DNA of 64,000 bases, taken from assembly GCA_031256435.1 (NCBI GenBank), contig JAIRQO010000039.1:30167-94166 (forward strand), in the 5' to 3' direction. The notes beneath the pieces were generated by a model. That model did not search any database, was not told the origin of the DNA, and saw only the letters and a program-made list of their open reading frames with translations. Below, in pieces: positions 1 to 7,402 of this stretch (position 1 is its first letter; each line of letters opens with the position of its first letter). The translations under genes and the position numbers were made by a program. The DNA comes from Cellulomonadaceae bacterium (GTDB lineage Bacteria > Actinomycetota > Actinomycetes > Actinomycetales > Cellulomonadaceae).

Positions 1-254
1 AAGAGCTCTGGGAACAATCCGATCCCTTAACCGGGCCTCACGTTGATGGAGGGAATCGTCCGAAAGGTAGAGACCTCAAAGTTCTGAAACTCCTCGCCCG
101 AGGGAAAACCGATGAGGAAGTTGCCCGCCACCTAGGCATAGCCCCCCGCACCGTCCGCAGGGAGATCGACCGTTTGGAAGAAAGGACCGGAGCGCGATCA
201 CGATTGGAACTGGGGGTCCTTGCAGAACGGTACGGCTGGCTGAATCGCGTATAG
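1..254 (+). CDS. LuxR-type response regulator, C-terminal fragment (5' end outside window)
   Basis: An open frame enters from the left edge (first full codon at base 3) and ends at TAG 252-254. The last ~60 residues form a LuxR-like helix-turn-helix: a scaffold helix with LKLLARGKTDEEVARHLG, then a recognition helix around APRTVRREIDRL, then GARSRLELGVLAERYGWL. The same spacing and the GARS..EL.V.AER.GWL tail occur in the full-length regulator at 14349-15320, so the two are paralogues. The N-terminal domains cannot be seen. It probably binds DNA and may control the following secretion operon through the three-box element just downstream. The family call is firm; the target is inference. Confidence 0.8.
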   Translation, partial: ELWEQSDPLTGPHVDGGNRPKGRDLKVLKLLARGKTDEEVARHLGIAPRTVRREIDRLEERTGARSRLELGVLAERYGWLNRV

Positions 255-255
255 T

Positions 256-289
256 CGTGGCCAAATCCGGCATGCCTATACTGGCCACG
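256..289. promoter_or_regulatory. Three-box GTGGCCA element, copy 1 (putative operator)
   Basis: CGTGGCCA (256-263) and TGGCCACG (282-289) form an 8-bp inverted repeat with a GGCATGCC box between. Boxes, order and spacing recur at 14272-14306 and 15342-15377. It lies 94 bases before the I36-like gene and just after the LuxR stop, so it could also act as a weak hairpin terminator. There is no U-run, and the recurrence favours an operator (inference). Confidence 0.5.
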
Positions 290-382
290 AATAAAACGAT
301 TTTCAATCTTTCGCACACTGTTTAACGCGCGTACTGTGTCAAGTGTGGCAAACCCGTCACACCCAACACAAGGACGTGAATC

Positions 383-772
383 ATGACAAGGAAAACACGC
401 ACTGCCACTATTCTCATCGCTGGCGCATTGGCCGTTGGCCTCACGGCTGCACCAGCATCCGCTCTGTGGAGCGATTGCCCATCGGGATATGCCTGTGTGT
501 GGACATCCACCAGTTATCCTGGCAGCCCTAACGCAAAAACAGCGAGCTTGTCAAACCTCGCTGATGTGAGTAATCGGGGAAATTCGATTGTGAACAATGG
601 AAAGACCTCGGTAGCAAGATACTATGACTTGGCTGGATGTAGTACCGGTTCCTACATTGTGATGAACAATCCGGCCCGTGGTGGGCAAAGCCGTGATCCC
701 TTACTTTCCAACGGGACTGACGCAACAACGGCGAACTGGGCCAACAAGATCTCGTGCGTGAAGTTCTCCTAG
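383..772 (+). CDS. Secreted small peptidase-inhibitor I36-like protein
   Basis: 129 residues. Residues 1-28 are a Sec signal peptide (basic start, hydrophobic core, APASA before the likely cut). The mature part begins LWSDCPSGYACVW and ends NWANKISCVKF, the Cys-Pro-x-Gly-Tyr-x-Cys and terminal Cys pattern of the actinobacterial peptidase inhibitor I36 / beta-gamma-crystallin-like family. Four cysteines in the mature chain could form two disulfides. AAGGA sits seven bases before ATG. It is the first gene of an apparent operon with the lipoprotein at 789 and the MacAB-like exporter. Whether it inhibits a protease is not shown; an extracellular effector or antimicrobial is an alternative. Confidence 0.8.
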   Translation: MTRKTRTATILIAGALAVGLTAAPASALWSDCPSGYACVWTSTSYPGSPNAKTASLSNLADVSNRGNSIVNNGKTSVARYYDLAGCSTGSYIVMNNPARGGQSRDPLLSNGTDATTANWANKISCVKFS

Positions 773-788
773 CGGTGAGAACGGAATC

Positions 789-1673
789 ATGACTGGTTCG
801 CGTGCCTGGGCACGCGTTGGAATGCTCCTGGCGCTGTGCATTACCGCGTCAGGATGTGGTGGAAGCACTGTGACCACCCCGCTGACGCCAGCCGAAGTCG
901 CTGAGCGGTACGGGTACAATACCGCCACGTCAACCATGACTCCGGCATATGCATTAGTGCCCGAATATCGTAACCCGCTTGACGGCTACGCCCGCGATCT
1001 CCTGGCGCGGGAGTGTTTGCAGGGTGTAGTTGACTACCAAGTTGTGCGCCCCGTTCCTGGTGACACGGAACTCGAAGAGTTCCGGACGGGTCAGGCGATT
1101 TTCAATGAGGGTGTGGCTCTGCGATTCGGTTACCCAATATTCCGCGCGCCCGCCACGAACGGTCTCGTTGTCGATGAATCGGTCACAATGACTGAGGATA
1201 TCCTCACTGCAATGAAGGACTGTGGGAAGGCTGCCGACAAACGTCTCGGTCTCATTCCGGACAACATCCCGTTCCTCATTGAATCCGCAGGATGGGAGGC
1301 GGCTGCCACCGATCCATTGGTGATGAGTGCAGCCAGCGCATGGAAGGCGTGTATGGCTCCGCTTGGCATAGCGGACTTGCCCGAAGTACCTGATCTGATG
1401 CCACCACCTTCCATGTTTCCTCGCTGGGCCGTTGACGAAGACGGGAATTACCAGGGCTACCTTGATCTCGCTCTGACAGACAAGGAGCGGGATGTTGCCG
1501 TTGCGGATGCACGCTGCCGAGGTGAGGCACACTACGACGAGGTGAGGTTCAAAGCCCGCGTAGTAGGTGAACTCCAAGCGATAGCTGCTGATCCCGAAGG
1601 ATTCGAAGCAGCACGTACGGAGTTCGCTGATTACTTCCAGGGCATCTCCGAGGTCATTTCAGCATTAGGTTAA
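789..1673 (+). CDS. Lipoprotein of unknown function
   Basis: 294 residues with a lipoprotein signal: basic start, hydrophobic stretch and lipobox TASGC, giving lipidated Cys23. The rest is soluble, acidic and without a domain I recognise; it has regularly placed cysteines (ARECLQG, MKDCGKA, WKACMAP, ADARCRG). It starts 16 bases after the I36-like gene on the same strand and precedes the exporter genes, so it is probably co-transcribed. A cell-surface partner of the secreted protein, such as an immunity or assembly factor, is possible but inferred from position only. Confidence 0.7.
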   Translation: MTGSRAWARVGMLLALCITASGCGGSTVTTPLTPAEVAERYGYNTATSTMTPAYALVPEYRNPLDGYARDLLARECLQGVVDYQVVRPVPGDTELEEFRTGQAIFNEGVALRFGYPIFRAPATNGLVVDESVTMTEDILTAMKDCGKAADKRLGLIPDNIPFLIESAGWEAAATDPLVMSAASAWKACMAPLGIADLPEVPDLMPPPSMFPRWAVDEDGNYQGYLDLALTDKERDVAVADARCRGEAHYDEVRFKARVVGELQAIAADPEGFEAARTEFADYFQGISEVISALG

Positions 1674-1716
1674 CGCCTGCTGGCTGCTATTCATCATCCA
1701 CAAAGGAGGCTAAGCG

Positions 1717-2874
1717 ATGAAAAGGATGACACTCGGTGTGGCCTCATTGTTGATCCTAGCCGCAGTTGCGTGGCTAGTGGCATCGCGAATGGAATCACCA
1801 GAGCAGGTATCTGCGCATGCCGAGGCCCCCGTCGCGGCGCCAATTACGGCTACCGTGATTGAAGGGTACCTGTATGGCAGCATGACGCTTTCGGCGATCG
1901 CCTCACCGGAGACCACCCAAAACATCACCGCTCCCAGTGAGATGGGCGGTGTTGTCACGGCACGGGTTGCACGGCGGGGGCAGGACGTTGGTTCCGGTGA
2001 TGTCATCCTCCGCGTCAATGGCCGTCCCGTTTTCACCCTCGCAGGAGCGTTCCCCATGTACCGGGATATCATGCCTAACGATTCCGGTGATGACGTGGCG
2101 GAAGTGCAGAAGGCACTCACCGATGCTGGACTCTATGAAGGGCCTGTGGATGGCGAGTTTGGAGAGGTAACCCAACAGGCATTCGTAGCAATGTATAACC
2201 GTGCCGGTTACAGGCCCCCGCGAGCACCAGAGGCACAACCACCAAGCCAGGACAATCTCGACGGTGAACAGAATGAACGTGAAAATGGGCGGGTAACCCG
2301 CCAGGAACCGAAGGACACAACCGGTGGCCCCATGATCCTTCGTCAAGAGGTGCTCTTTGTCCCGTCCCTTCCCGCCACTATCTCGTCTATTGCCGATGTC
2401 GGGAGCACCGTGACTTCTGACATGCATTTGCTCACATTCGCAACGTCGAACACCGTGCTGGAGGCCGTCATTCCGGTTGAGTCGCTCGGTCCCCTGACTG
2501 AAGGCGCCATGGGGTCTTTGAAGGACGACGACGGGAGCGAGGAAGAAGTCAGCCTCGAGTCAATAAACTCTGACGGCCAGGATGCAACACTGCGTTTCCC
2601 GGCCAATGAGCACACGTTGACTCAAGGAAACCCCTACGTCCTGACTTTGACCAACCCCGCGAACGAGCCTGCGCAGAGACTCCTGGTGCCAACCACTTCA
2701 GTGACAACGCGCGGTGGACGGTCAGTAGTGTTTGTGGGACAAGGGCTTTCATTTCATGAAGTAGAGGTGACGATCTCAGGGAGTGTTGGAGGAGTGGTGG
2801 CGATATCCCCTGCGAGGCCTGAGGAACTTGCACCTGGTTTAGCCGTTTTGATAGGTGATCACAGTGGGCACTGA
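1717..2874 (+). CDS. MacA-like adaptor with peptidoglycan-binding domain
   Basis: 385 residues, start supported by AAAGGAGG nine bases upstream. Residues 4-22 form an N-terminal membrane anchor. A biotinyl-lipoyl-like segment (PSEMGGVVTARVARRGQDVGSGDVIL) follows, then a PG_binding_1 domain at about 128-165 (DDVAEVQKALTDAGLYEG), an acidic linker, and C-terminal beta-barrel-like segments (GSTVTSDMHLLTF; VPTTSVTTRGGRSVVFV). This is the membrane-fusion-protein type found beside MacB-like transporters in Gram-positive bacteria, where the wall-binding domain replaces outer-membrane contacts. Its end overlaps the ABC gene, so the two are translationally coupled and probably form one exporter. The substrate is unknown; the I36-like protein or the lipoprotein are the obvious candidates. 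Confidence 0.8.
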   Translation: MKRMTLGVASLLILAAVAWLVASRMESPEQVSAHAEAPVAAPITATVIEGYLYGSMTLSAIASPETTQNITAPSEMGGVVTARVARRGQDVGSGDVILRVNGRPVFTLAGAFPMYRDIMPNDSGDDVAEVQKALTDAGLYEGPVDGEFGEVTQQAFVAMYNRAGYRPPRAPEAQPPSQDNLDGEQNERENGRVTRQEPKDTTGGPMILRQEVLFVPSLPATISSIADVGSTVTSDMHLLTFATSNTVLEAVIPVESLGPLTEGAMGSLKDDDGSEEEVSLESINSDGQDATLRFPANEHTLTQGNPYVLTLTNPANEPAQRLLVPTTSVTTRGGRSVVFVGQGLSFHEVEVTISGSVGGVVAISPARPEELAPGLAVLIGDHSGH

Positions 2875-4810
2875 CACAGAAGGACCCGTTCTGCCGGTGT
2901 TGCACACTCCACCTCTCGTTGAACTCTGTGAGGTTTCTCGGTCCTATAAGGACACCTTTGCGCTGACCGATGTTAGCCTCACGATTCGTCCAGGGGAGTC
3001 CGTGGCGGTTGTGGGACGCTCAGGGTCAGGAAAGAGCACCCTTCTTAACATCCTTGGCCTTCTGGACGTCCCAAGCAGTGGAACGGTACGAATCGCGGGC
3101 TCGGAGATCGTCGAGGACGATGAAAAGACACGGGTCCACATGCGTGCTGACTACCTAGGATTCATTTTCCAGCGTTCACATTTGATCGGCGGACTCACCG
3201 TTGCGGAGAACGTGGAATTAGGGTTGCAGTATTCGAGAAGTCATCCGGACAATCACGCTGCTGTCAGAGCGCGCGTCATGCAGGCTCTCAGTGATGTAGA
3301 CCTTGTGCATCGCGCCCAGGCAGATGTCACCACGCTTTCCGGCGGAGAAATGCAACGGGCAGCTATTGCGAGAACACTGGTGCGTGATACACCATTGTGG
3401 TTAGCGGACGAGCCCACAGGTAATCTTGACTCCGCACAATCGCAGGAAATTATGACCCTCCTGCTGGAACGCGCACAGCAAAACAGTGCGAGCCTGGTAG
3501 TGGTGACTCATGAACCCGAAATCGCCGCCCAATGCAGCAGGCAGGTGATGCTCGCCGACGGACGAGTAGTCTCTGACGAGCGCAAGATATCTCCGGTCAT
3601 GGATGCCGCCACGTGGGCAAGCCCTGCCTGTTCCAATGTTCCCCCAGTGGGTGTGATACGAACTTGGTGGACGGCCTGGGTTCGTCTGACGAGGTTCATT
3701 TCCCAAGGTCTGCGCGCGCAACGTCAGCGAACCTGGGCTGGTGTGCTGGCATGCACCTTCGCCGTAGCGCTCACTGTCACCGCTATGGGACTGTCACAAA
3801 GCGCATCGAGCCAAGTCTCAACAATCTTCGATGCTCGACGCGCATCACAAGTTTCGGCCACCTTGACACGTGATTCCGGGGAACCCCGCTGGGGGCTCAA
3901 CGCGTCAGCGGTTCGAGAGTATGCCGGAGTCCGAGCCGTCGAATTCTGGAGCCAATGGCAGGCGGTATCTATACGGAATGGAGAAGCTAGTGAAACCACA
4001 GCAGAGCTAAACGCCATGGAGATGACTCCCGGACCGGGTTCGGATGCGCATATCACCTGGTTGAATCCAGATCGACGAGTCCTTGGTGAAGGTGACGTTG
4101 TGTTAGGCCAATCTCTCGCCGCTCGTCTTGCACTCCCCTCACTGTCCACCTCTCCCGAGGTGATCGTCCACGGTACCCGGTTGCGTGTGGCCGGGATACT
4201 CACCGAAGCCAGGCCAGGCACTGCAGTGGGGGCGGCTTTCGTGACACCAGAAAGCGTCGAGAATCTCCCGTCGCCGCGGACCGTCATGATATATGCCAAG
4301 ACCAACCCCGGAGCCGCACGACAACTTGCCGATCACCTGGATTCCCTGGCAAATCCGTTCGGCGAGTACCGGATCATGGTAGATCCCGTATTACAAGCGG
4401 ACGCATTCCGTGGACAACTCCAGGAATCGGTCTCAGTATCCCTCACCGTTCTTGCAGTTGTAGCAGCGCTTGCGGGACTCGTGATCGTGGTGATGGTCAC
4501 GGTCCTCGGTGTCACGAGGCGGATCCCCGAGTTTGGACTCAGGCGGGCACTGGGTTCCTCCCGCTTCGGCGTGGCGGGACTCGTCATGGGTGAGTGCATT
4601 GTCCAAGGAACAATAGGTTCATCACTCGGCACGGTAGTGGGTTTCATCGCCATCATGACGGTCACCGCTTTTGCTCGCTGGCAACCGGTCTTTGATACGC
4701 GTTTACTCGCCATACCTATGATAGCCAGTGCGGTATTTGGGTTGGGTGCTGCCGTAGTTCCTGCAATCCTGGCTGGACGGATCCAACCCGCTGATGCCGT
4801 TCGAGGATAG
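2864..4810 (+). CDS. MacB-like ABC exporter, fused ATPase and permease
   Basis: About 648 residues from GTG 2864. This start is chosen because AGGTGATC at 2853-2860 is a long match to the anti-Shine-Dalgarno; a GTG at 2855 is also in frame. The N-terminal ATPase has Walker A GRSGSGKST, signature LSGGEMQRAAIAR, Walker B LWLADEPTGNLD and the H-loop VVTHE. A first membrane segment follows, then an extracytoplasmic MacB-PCD-like region, then FtsX-like helices (LTVLAVVAALAGLVIVVMVT; ending ILAGRIQPADAVRG). This is the LolD+LolC type joined in one chain, as in MacB. It overlaps the adaptor gene by 11 bases. It should use ATP to drive export or release of a peptide, lipoprotein or small molecule; the cargo is unproved. 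Confidence 0.87.
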   Translation: MGTDTEGPVLPVLHTPPLVELCEVSRSYKDTFALTDVSLTIRPGESVAVVGRSGSGKSTLLNILGLLDVPSSGTVRIAGSEIVEDDEKTRVHMRADYLGFIFQRSHLIGGLTVAENVELGLQYSRSHPDNHAAVRARVMQALSDVDLVHRAQADVTTLSGGEMQRAAIARTLVRDTPLWLADEPTGNLDSAQSQEIMTLLLERAQQNSASLVVVTHEPEIAAQCSRQVMLADGRVVSDERKISPVMDAATWASPACSNVPPVGVIRTWWTAWVRLTRFISQGLRAQRQRTWAGVLACTFAVALTVTAMGLSQSASSQVSTIFDARRASQVSATLTRDSGEPRWGLNASAVREYAGVRAVEFWSQWQAVSIRNGEASETTAELNAMEMTPGPGSDAHITWLNPDRRVLGEGDVVLGQSLAARLALPSLSTSPEVIVHGTRLRVAGILTEARPGTAVGAAFVTPESVENLPSPRTVMIYAKTNPGAARQLADHLDSLANPFGEYRIMVDPVLQADAFRGQLQESVSVSLTVLAVVAALAGLVIVVMVTVLGVTRRIPEFGLRRALGSSRFGVAGLVMGECIVQGTIGSSLGTVVGFIAIMTVTAFARWQPVFDTRLLAIPMIASAVFGLGAAVVPAILAGRIQPADAVRG

Positions 4811-5012
4811 GATGCTCATTCCCCTCAGACTACCTGGGAGTTGGCCCCTAGAATTGCAGAAATCATGTTGTCATCACACGGATGAGTGGTCAGCGAGTGG
4901 GTCGCTGTACCAGGGGAGCCTGATGGAGCCGAGCCTGGAATTGGAAGTGGGCCGGGAGGCGAGAGGTGGCACGCGGTGTGCCGTGGCGAGCCGCCGCAAC
5001 TAGGCTGGAGGT

Positions 5013-5498
5013 GTGAATGGCAATCTTGAAGTTCTGGCACCCGTTGCGGGAACCGCCACCCCTATTGCGGACGTGCCGGACGCCGTGTTCTCCGGATCGA
5101 TTGTGGGGCCCGGCATTGCCGTCATGCCTGACGATTCCCCGGGTGCCAGCATTGCGCGCGCTCCCGTGGATGGCGTGCTCATGCAACTGCGCAACCACGC
5201 GTTCATTGTGCAGGCTGCTGACGGCCGGGCCATCCTGACGCACTTGGGCATTGACACCGTGGAACTGGACGGAGAGGGCTTCACCCTGTGTGCCGCCAAC
5301 GGCGATGCCGTGGAGGCCGGGCAGCCGATCATCCACTGGGACCCTGCGGCGGTTAGGGATTCGGGGCGCTCCCCCATTGTTCCGGTGGTGGCCCTGGACG
5401 TCCCGCCGGAGGCCCTGACCATTGTGGCTCCCATTCATCAGCCGGTCATGGACGGAGACGCGTTGTTCACGCTCTCCGCACCGCCTCCCGAACTCTAA
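5013..5498 (+). CDS. PTS glucose-type EIIA domain protein
   Basis: 161 residues, a stand-alone EIIA of the Glc (Crr) family. The N-terminus VLAPVAGTATPIADVPDAVF is typical, His62 (RNHAF) and His77 (LTHLGIDTVEL) match the two conserved histidines, and His77 would carry the phosphate from HPr. GTG 5013 follows GGAGG very closely, so leaderless or unusual initiation is possible. No EIIB or EIIC lies in the window, so it must work with a distant permease or as a regulator. A HAD hydrolase follows at 5578. Confidence 0.85.
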   Translation: MNGNLEVLAPVAGTATPIADVPDAVFSGSIVGPGIAVMPDDSPGASIARAPVDGVLMQLRNHAFIVQAADGRAILTHLGIDTVELDGEGFTLCAANGDAVEAGQPIIHWDPAAVRDSGRSPIVPVVALDVPPEALTIVAPIHQPVMDGDALFTLSAPPPEL

Positions 5499-5577
5499 GC
5501 GCACGGCTGCGGCTCGTCCGTCGTCGAGCAATATCCCACCGTACATCACCCACCACCCACACACCACAGGAGGCCCC

Positions 5578-6225
5578 ATGGATCACGCCGTGGTGTTTGA
5601 CGTGGGGGAAACGCTGGTGTGCGAGACGCGAATCTGGCTGCGCTGGGCCGAGCGCCTGAACATTCCCGCCGTCACTTTTGCTGGAGTGCTGGGCGGATGC
5701 ATTGCCGAGGGCAAAACCCTGGAGGAAACCTTTGAGATTCTTGTGCCAGGCATCTCCATCCCCGACGAAGAAGCGCGCTGGGCCGTAGACGAACCAGAGT
5801 CCTTGCGCTCCGGCTTTGACGCTGATGACCTGTATCCGGACGTCCGCCCAGCCTTGGAAGCCCTCCAGGCGGCGGGTTTCCGCGTGGTGATTGCGGGCAA
5901 CCAACCGGCCGAGGCGCTCGCCTCGCTGCAAGCCATGGACCTTCCGTGTGACGTGATTGCTAACTCGTCGGAAATCGGCGTGGAGAAGCCGGACCCCGCG
6001 TTCTTCAGCGCCGTAGCAGAACTGGCCGGAGTGGAGCGGTACAGGATTTCCTACATTGGGGATCGGCTGGATAATGATGTGTTTCCGGCCATGCGCGCGG
6101 GGATGCGGCCCTTTTTAATCCGACGAGGCCCCTTCGGCTACATGCATGCCGCGGGGCCGGACGCCTTCAGAACCACGGTGATTGATTCCCTGATGGAACT
6201 CCCCGAGATTCTCACGCACCCGTAG
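5578..6225 (+). CDS. HAD-family hydrolase
   Basis: 215 residues from ATG 5578, preceded by AGGAGG five bases upstream; a longer frame reaches back to 5422 into the EIIA gene. Motif I is VFDVGETL, with the nucleophile Asp8 but Gly in place of the usual second Asp. Motif III is EKPDP (Lys) and motif IV YIGDRLDND (acidic pair). These place it in the haloacid-dehalogenase superfamily, subclass with a helical cap. Loss of the second Asp, the usual general acid, occurs in several DVGET-type members; the substrate cannot be read from sequence. Probably a small-phosphate phosphatase (inference). Confidence 0.82.
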   Translation: MDHAVVFDVGETLVCETRIWLRWAERLNIPAVTFAGVLGGCIAEGKTLEETFEILVPGISIPDEEARWAVDEPESLRSGFDADDLYPDVRPALEALQAAGFRVVIAGNQPAEALASLQAMDLPCDVIANSSEIGVEKPDPAFFSAVAELAGVERYRISYIGDRLDNDVFPAMRAGMRPFLIRRGPFGYMHAAGPDAFRTTVIDSLMELPEILTHP

Positions 6226-6397
6226 CGCCACCGCGCCCGTCACGCCGTACTCGCCGCATCGCCCCTGCCACACACCCTCGCCACACCACCCCCGCCACAC
6301 CCCACCGCGCATTTCGCGCAGTTACTACCACCCCGCAGCGCCACCGCGCCGTGCTGTCATGGCCCGCCGCTCTGGGCGCCTTGATTAGTCAGAAACA

Positions 6398-7393
6398 ATG
6401 CCCGTCATGGGAACGCAGAGTTCTGTGACGGGGCATAACGTTGTGATTCACGTTGTGGCTGACTCCACGGGTGACACAGGGGCTCGAGTAGCGCGCGCCG
6501 TGCAAGCCCAATTCCCGGACCTTACCGACATTCGCCTGATTCGTCACGCTAAGATTTCCTCTGATTCCGCGCTGGACCGCGCCTTGGGAGCCATCATGGC
6601 GGACGAGGGCAACACCATTGTCATCCTCACCATGGTCAACGAGGAGCGCGAGAAGCGCGTCATTGATGCCTGCGCCGCGATGCAAATCCCGTGCGTGGAC
6701 TTCCTGGAGCCCGTGTTACAAGCCGTCCAACAGCGCACCGGGTTGACGCCCGCGCGTGAGGTGGCCCCCGTGGGCTTGGCCGCAGACTACTTTGAGCGCA
6801 TTCACGCCATGGAGTTTGTGCTGGCCAATGATGACGGCAACCTGTCCGATTCCCTGCACGAGGCCGCCGTGGTGCTGGTGGGCGCCTCGCGTACCGGGAA
6901 AACGCCGCTCTCCATGTACCTGGGCTACCTCGGCTACCCCACGGCGAATATCCCGCTGGTGACCGGCGTGGAGCCGCCGCCCGAGTTGTTCCAGTGCGAT
7001 CCCTGGAAACTGGTGGGCTTGACCATCAACCCGGAACGTCTCCTGGAAATTCGTCGCAGACGCGTAGACACCATGGGTGTAGCGATAGCCGGCGGACAGA
7101 ACTTGGGCGGGTATGCCGATCTCGCCCAGATTTATGACGAGTTGGACGCCGTAGCCAAAGTGCAGCGCAGGCTGGGGTGTCCCGTGTTTGATACCACCAC
7201 GTTGGCTCTGGAAGAAGCCGCCGGACGGGTCATCGAAACCGTCACGGCGCGTCGGAGAACGTTTGAGGCGCGCCAGCGGCAACAATCCATCCCCGTCACA
7301 CCGAAACCACAGAAAACCCCCACTCAGGTAGTGGACCTTGGCAGACCGATGGCTGAGGGATTCACCCACCCGAGGACAACCCCCACTAAATAA
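6398..7393 (+). CDS. PPDK regulatory protein (DUF299 kinase/pyrophosphorylase)
   Basis: 331 residues. The P-loop GASRTGKTPLSMYLG starts at residue 162 and is followed by the family hallmarks NIPLV and GLTINPERL. The family both inactivates and reactivates pyruvate phosphate dikinase, using ADP to phosphorylate the active-site Thr and Pi to remove it. The target enzyme starts only nine bases downstream, so this is a matched pair. No clear ribosome site lies before ATG 6398 (a second ATG is at 6407), so leaderless translation is possible. Bacterial homologues may instead act on PEP synthase, but ppdK is adjacent here. Confidence 0.9.
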   Translation: MPVMGTQSSVTGHNVVIHVVADSTGDTGARVARAVQAQFPDLTDIRLIRHAKISSDSALDRALGAIMADEGNTIVILTMVNEEREKRVIDACAAMQIPCVDFLEPVLQAVQQRTGLTPAREVAPVGLAADYFERIHAMEFVLANDDGNLSDSLHEAAVVLVGASRTGKTPLSMYLGYLGYPTANIPLVTGVEPPPELFQCDPWKLVGLTINPERLLEIRRRRVDTMGVAIAGGQNLGGYADLAQIYDELDAVAKVQRRLGCPVFDTTTLALEEAAGRVIETVTARRRTFEARQRQQSIPVTPKPQKTPTQVVDLGRPMAEGFTHPRTTPTK

Positions 7394-7402
7394 GGAGAAG
7401 GA

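Noticed and set aside
383-772. Lactococcin 972-type bacteriocin
   Set aside because: Size, export neighbours and Trp/Gly content made it worth a look, but CPSGYACVW and the final Cys pattern fit the I36 family better.
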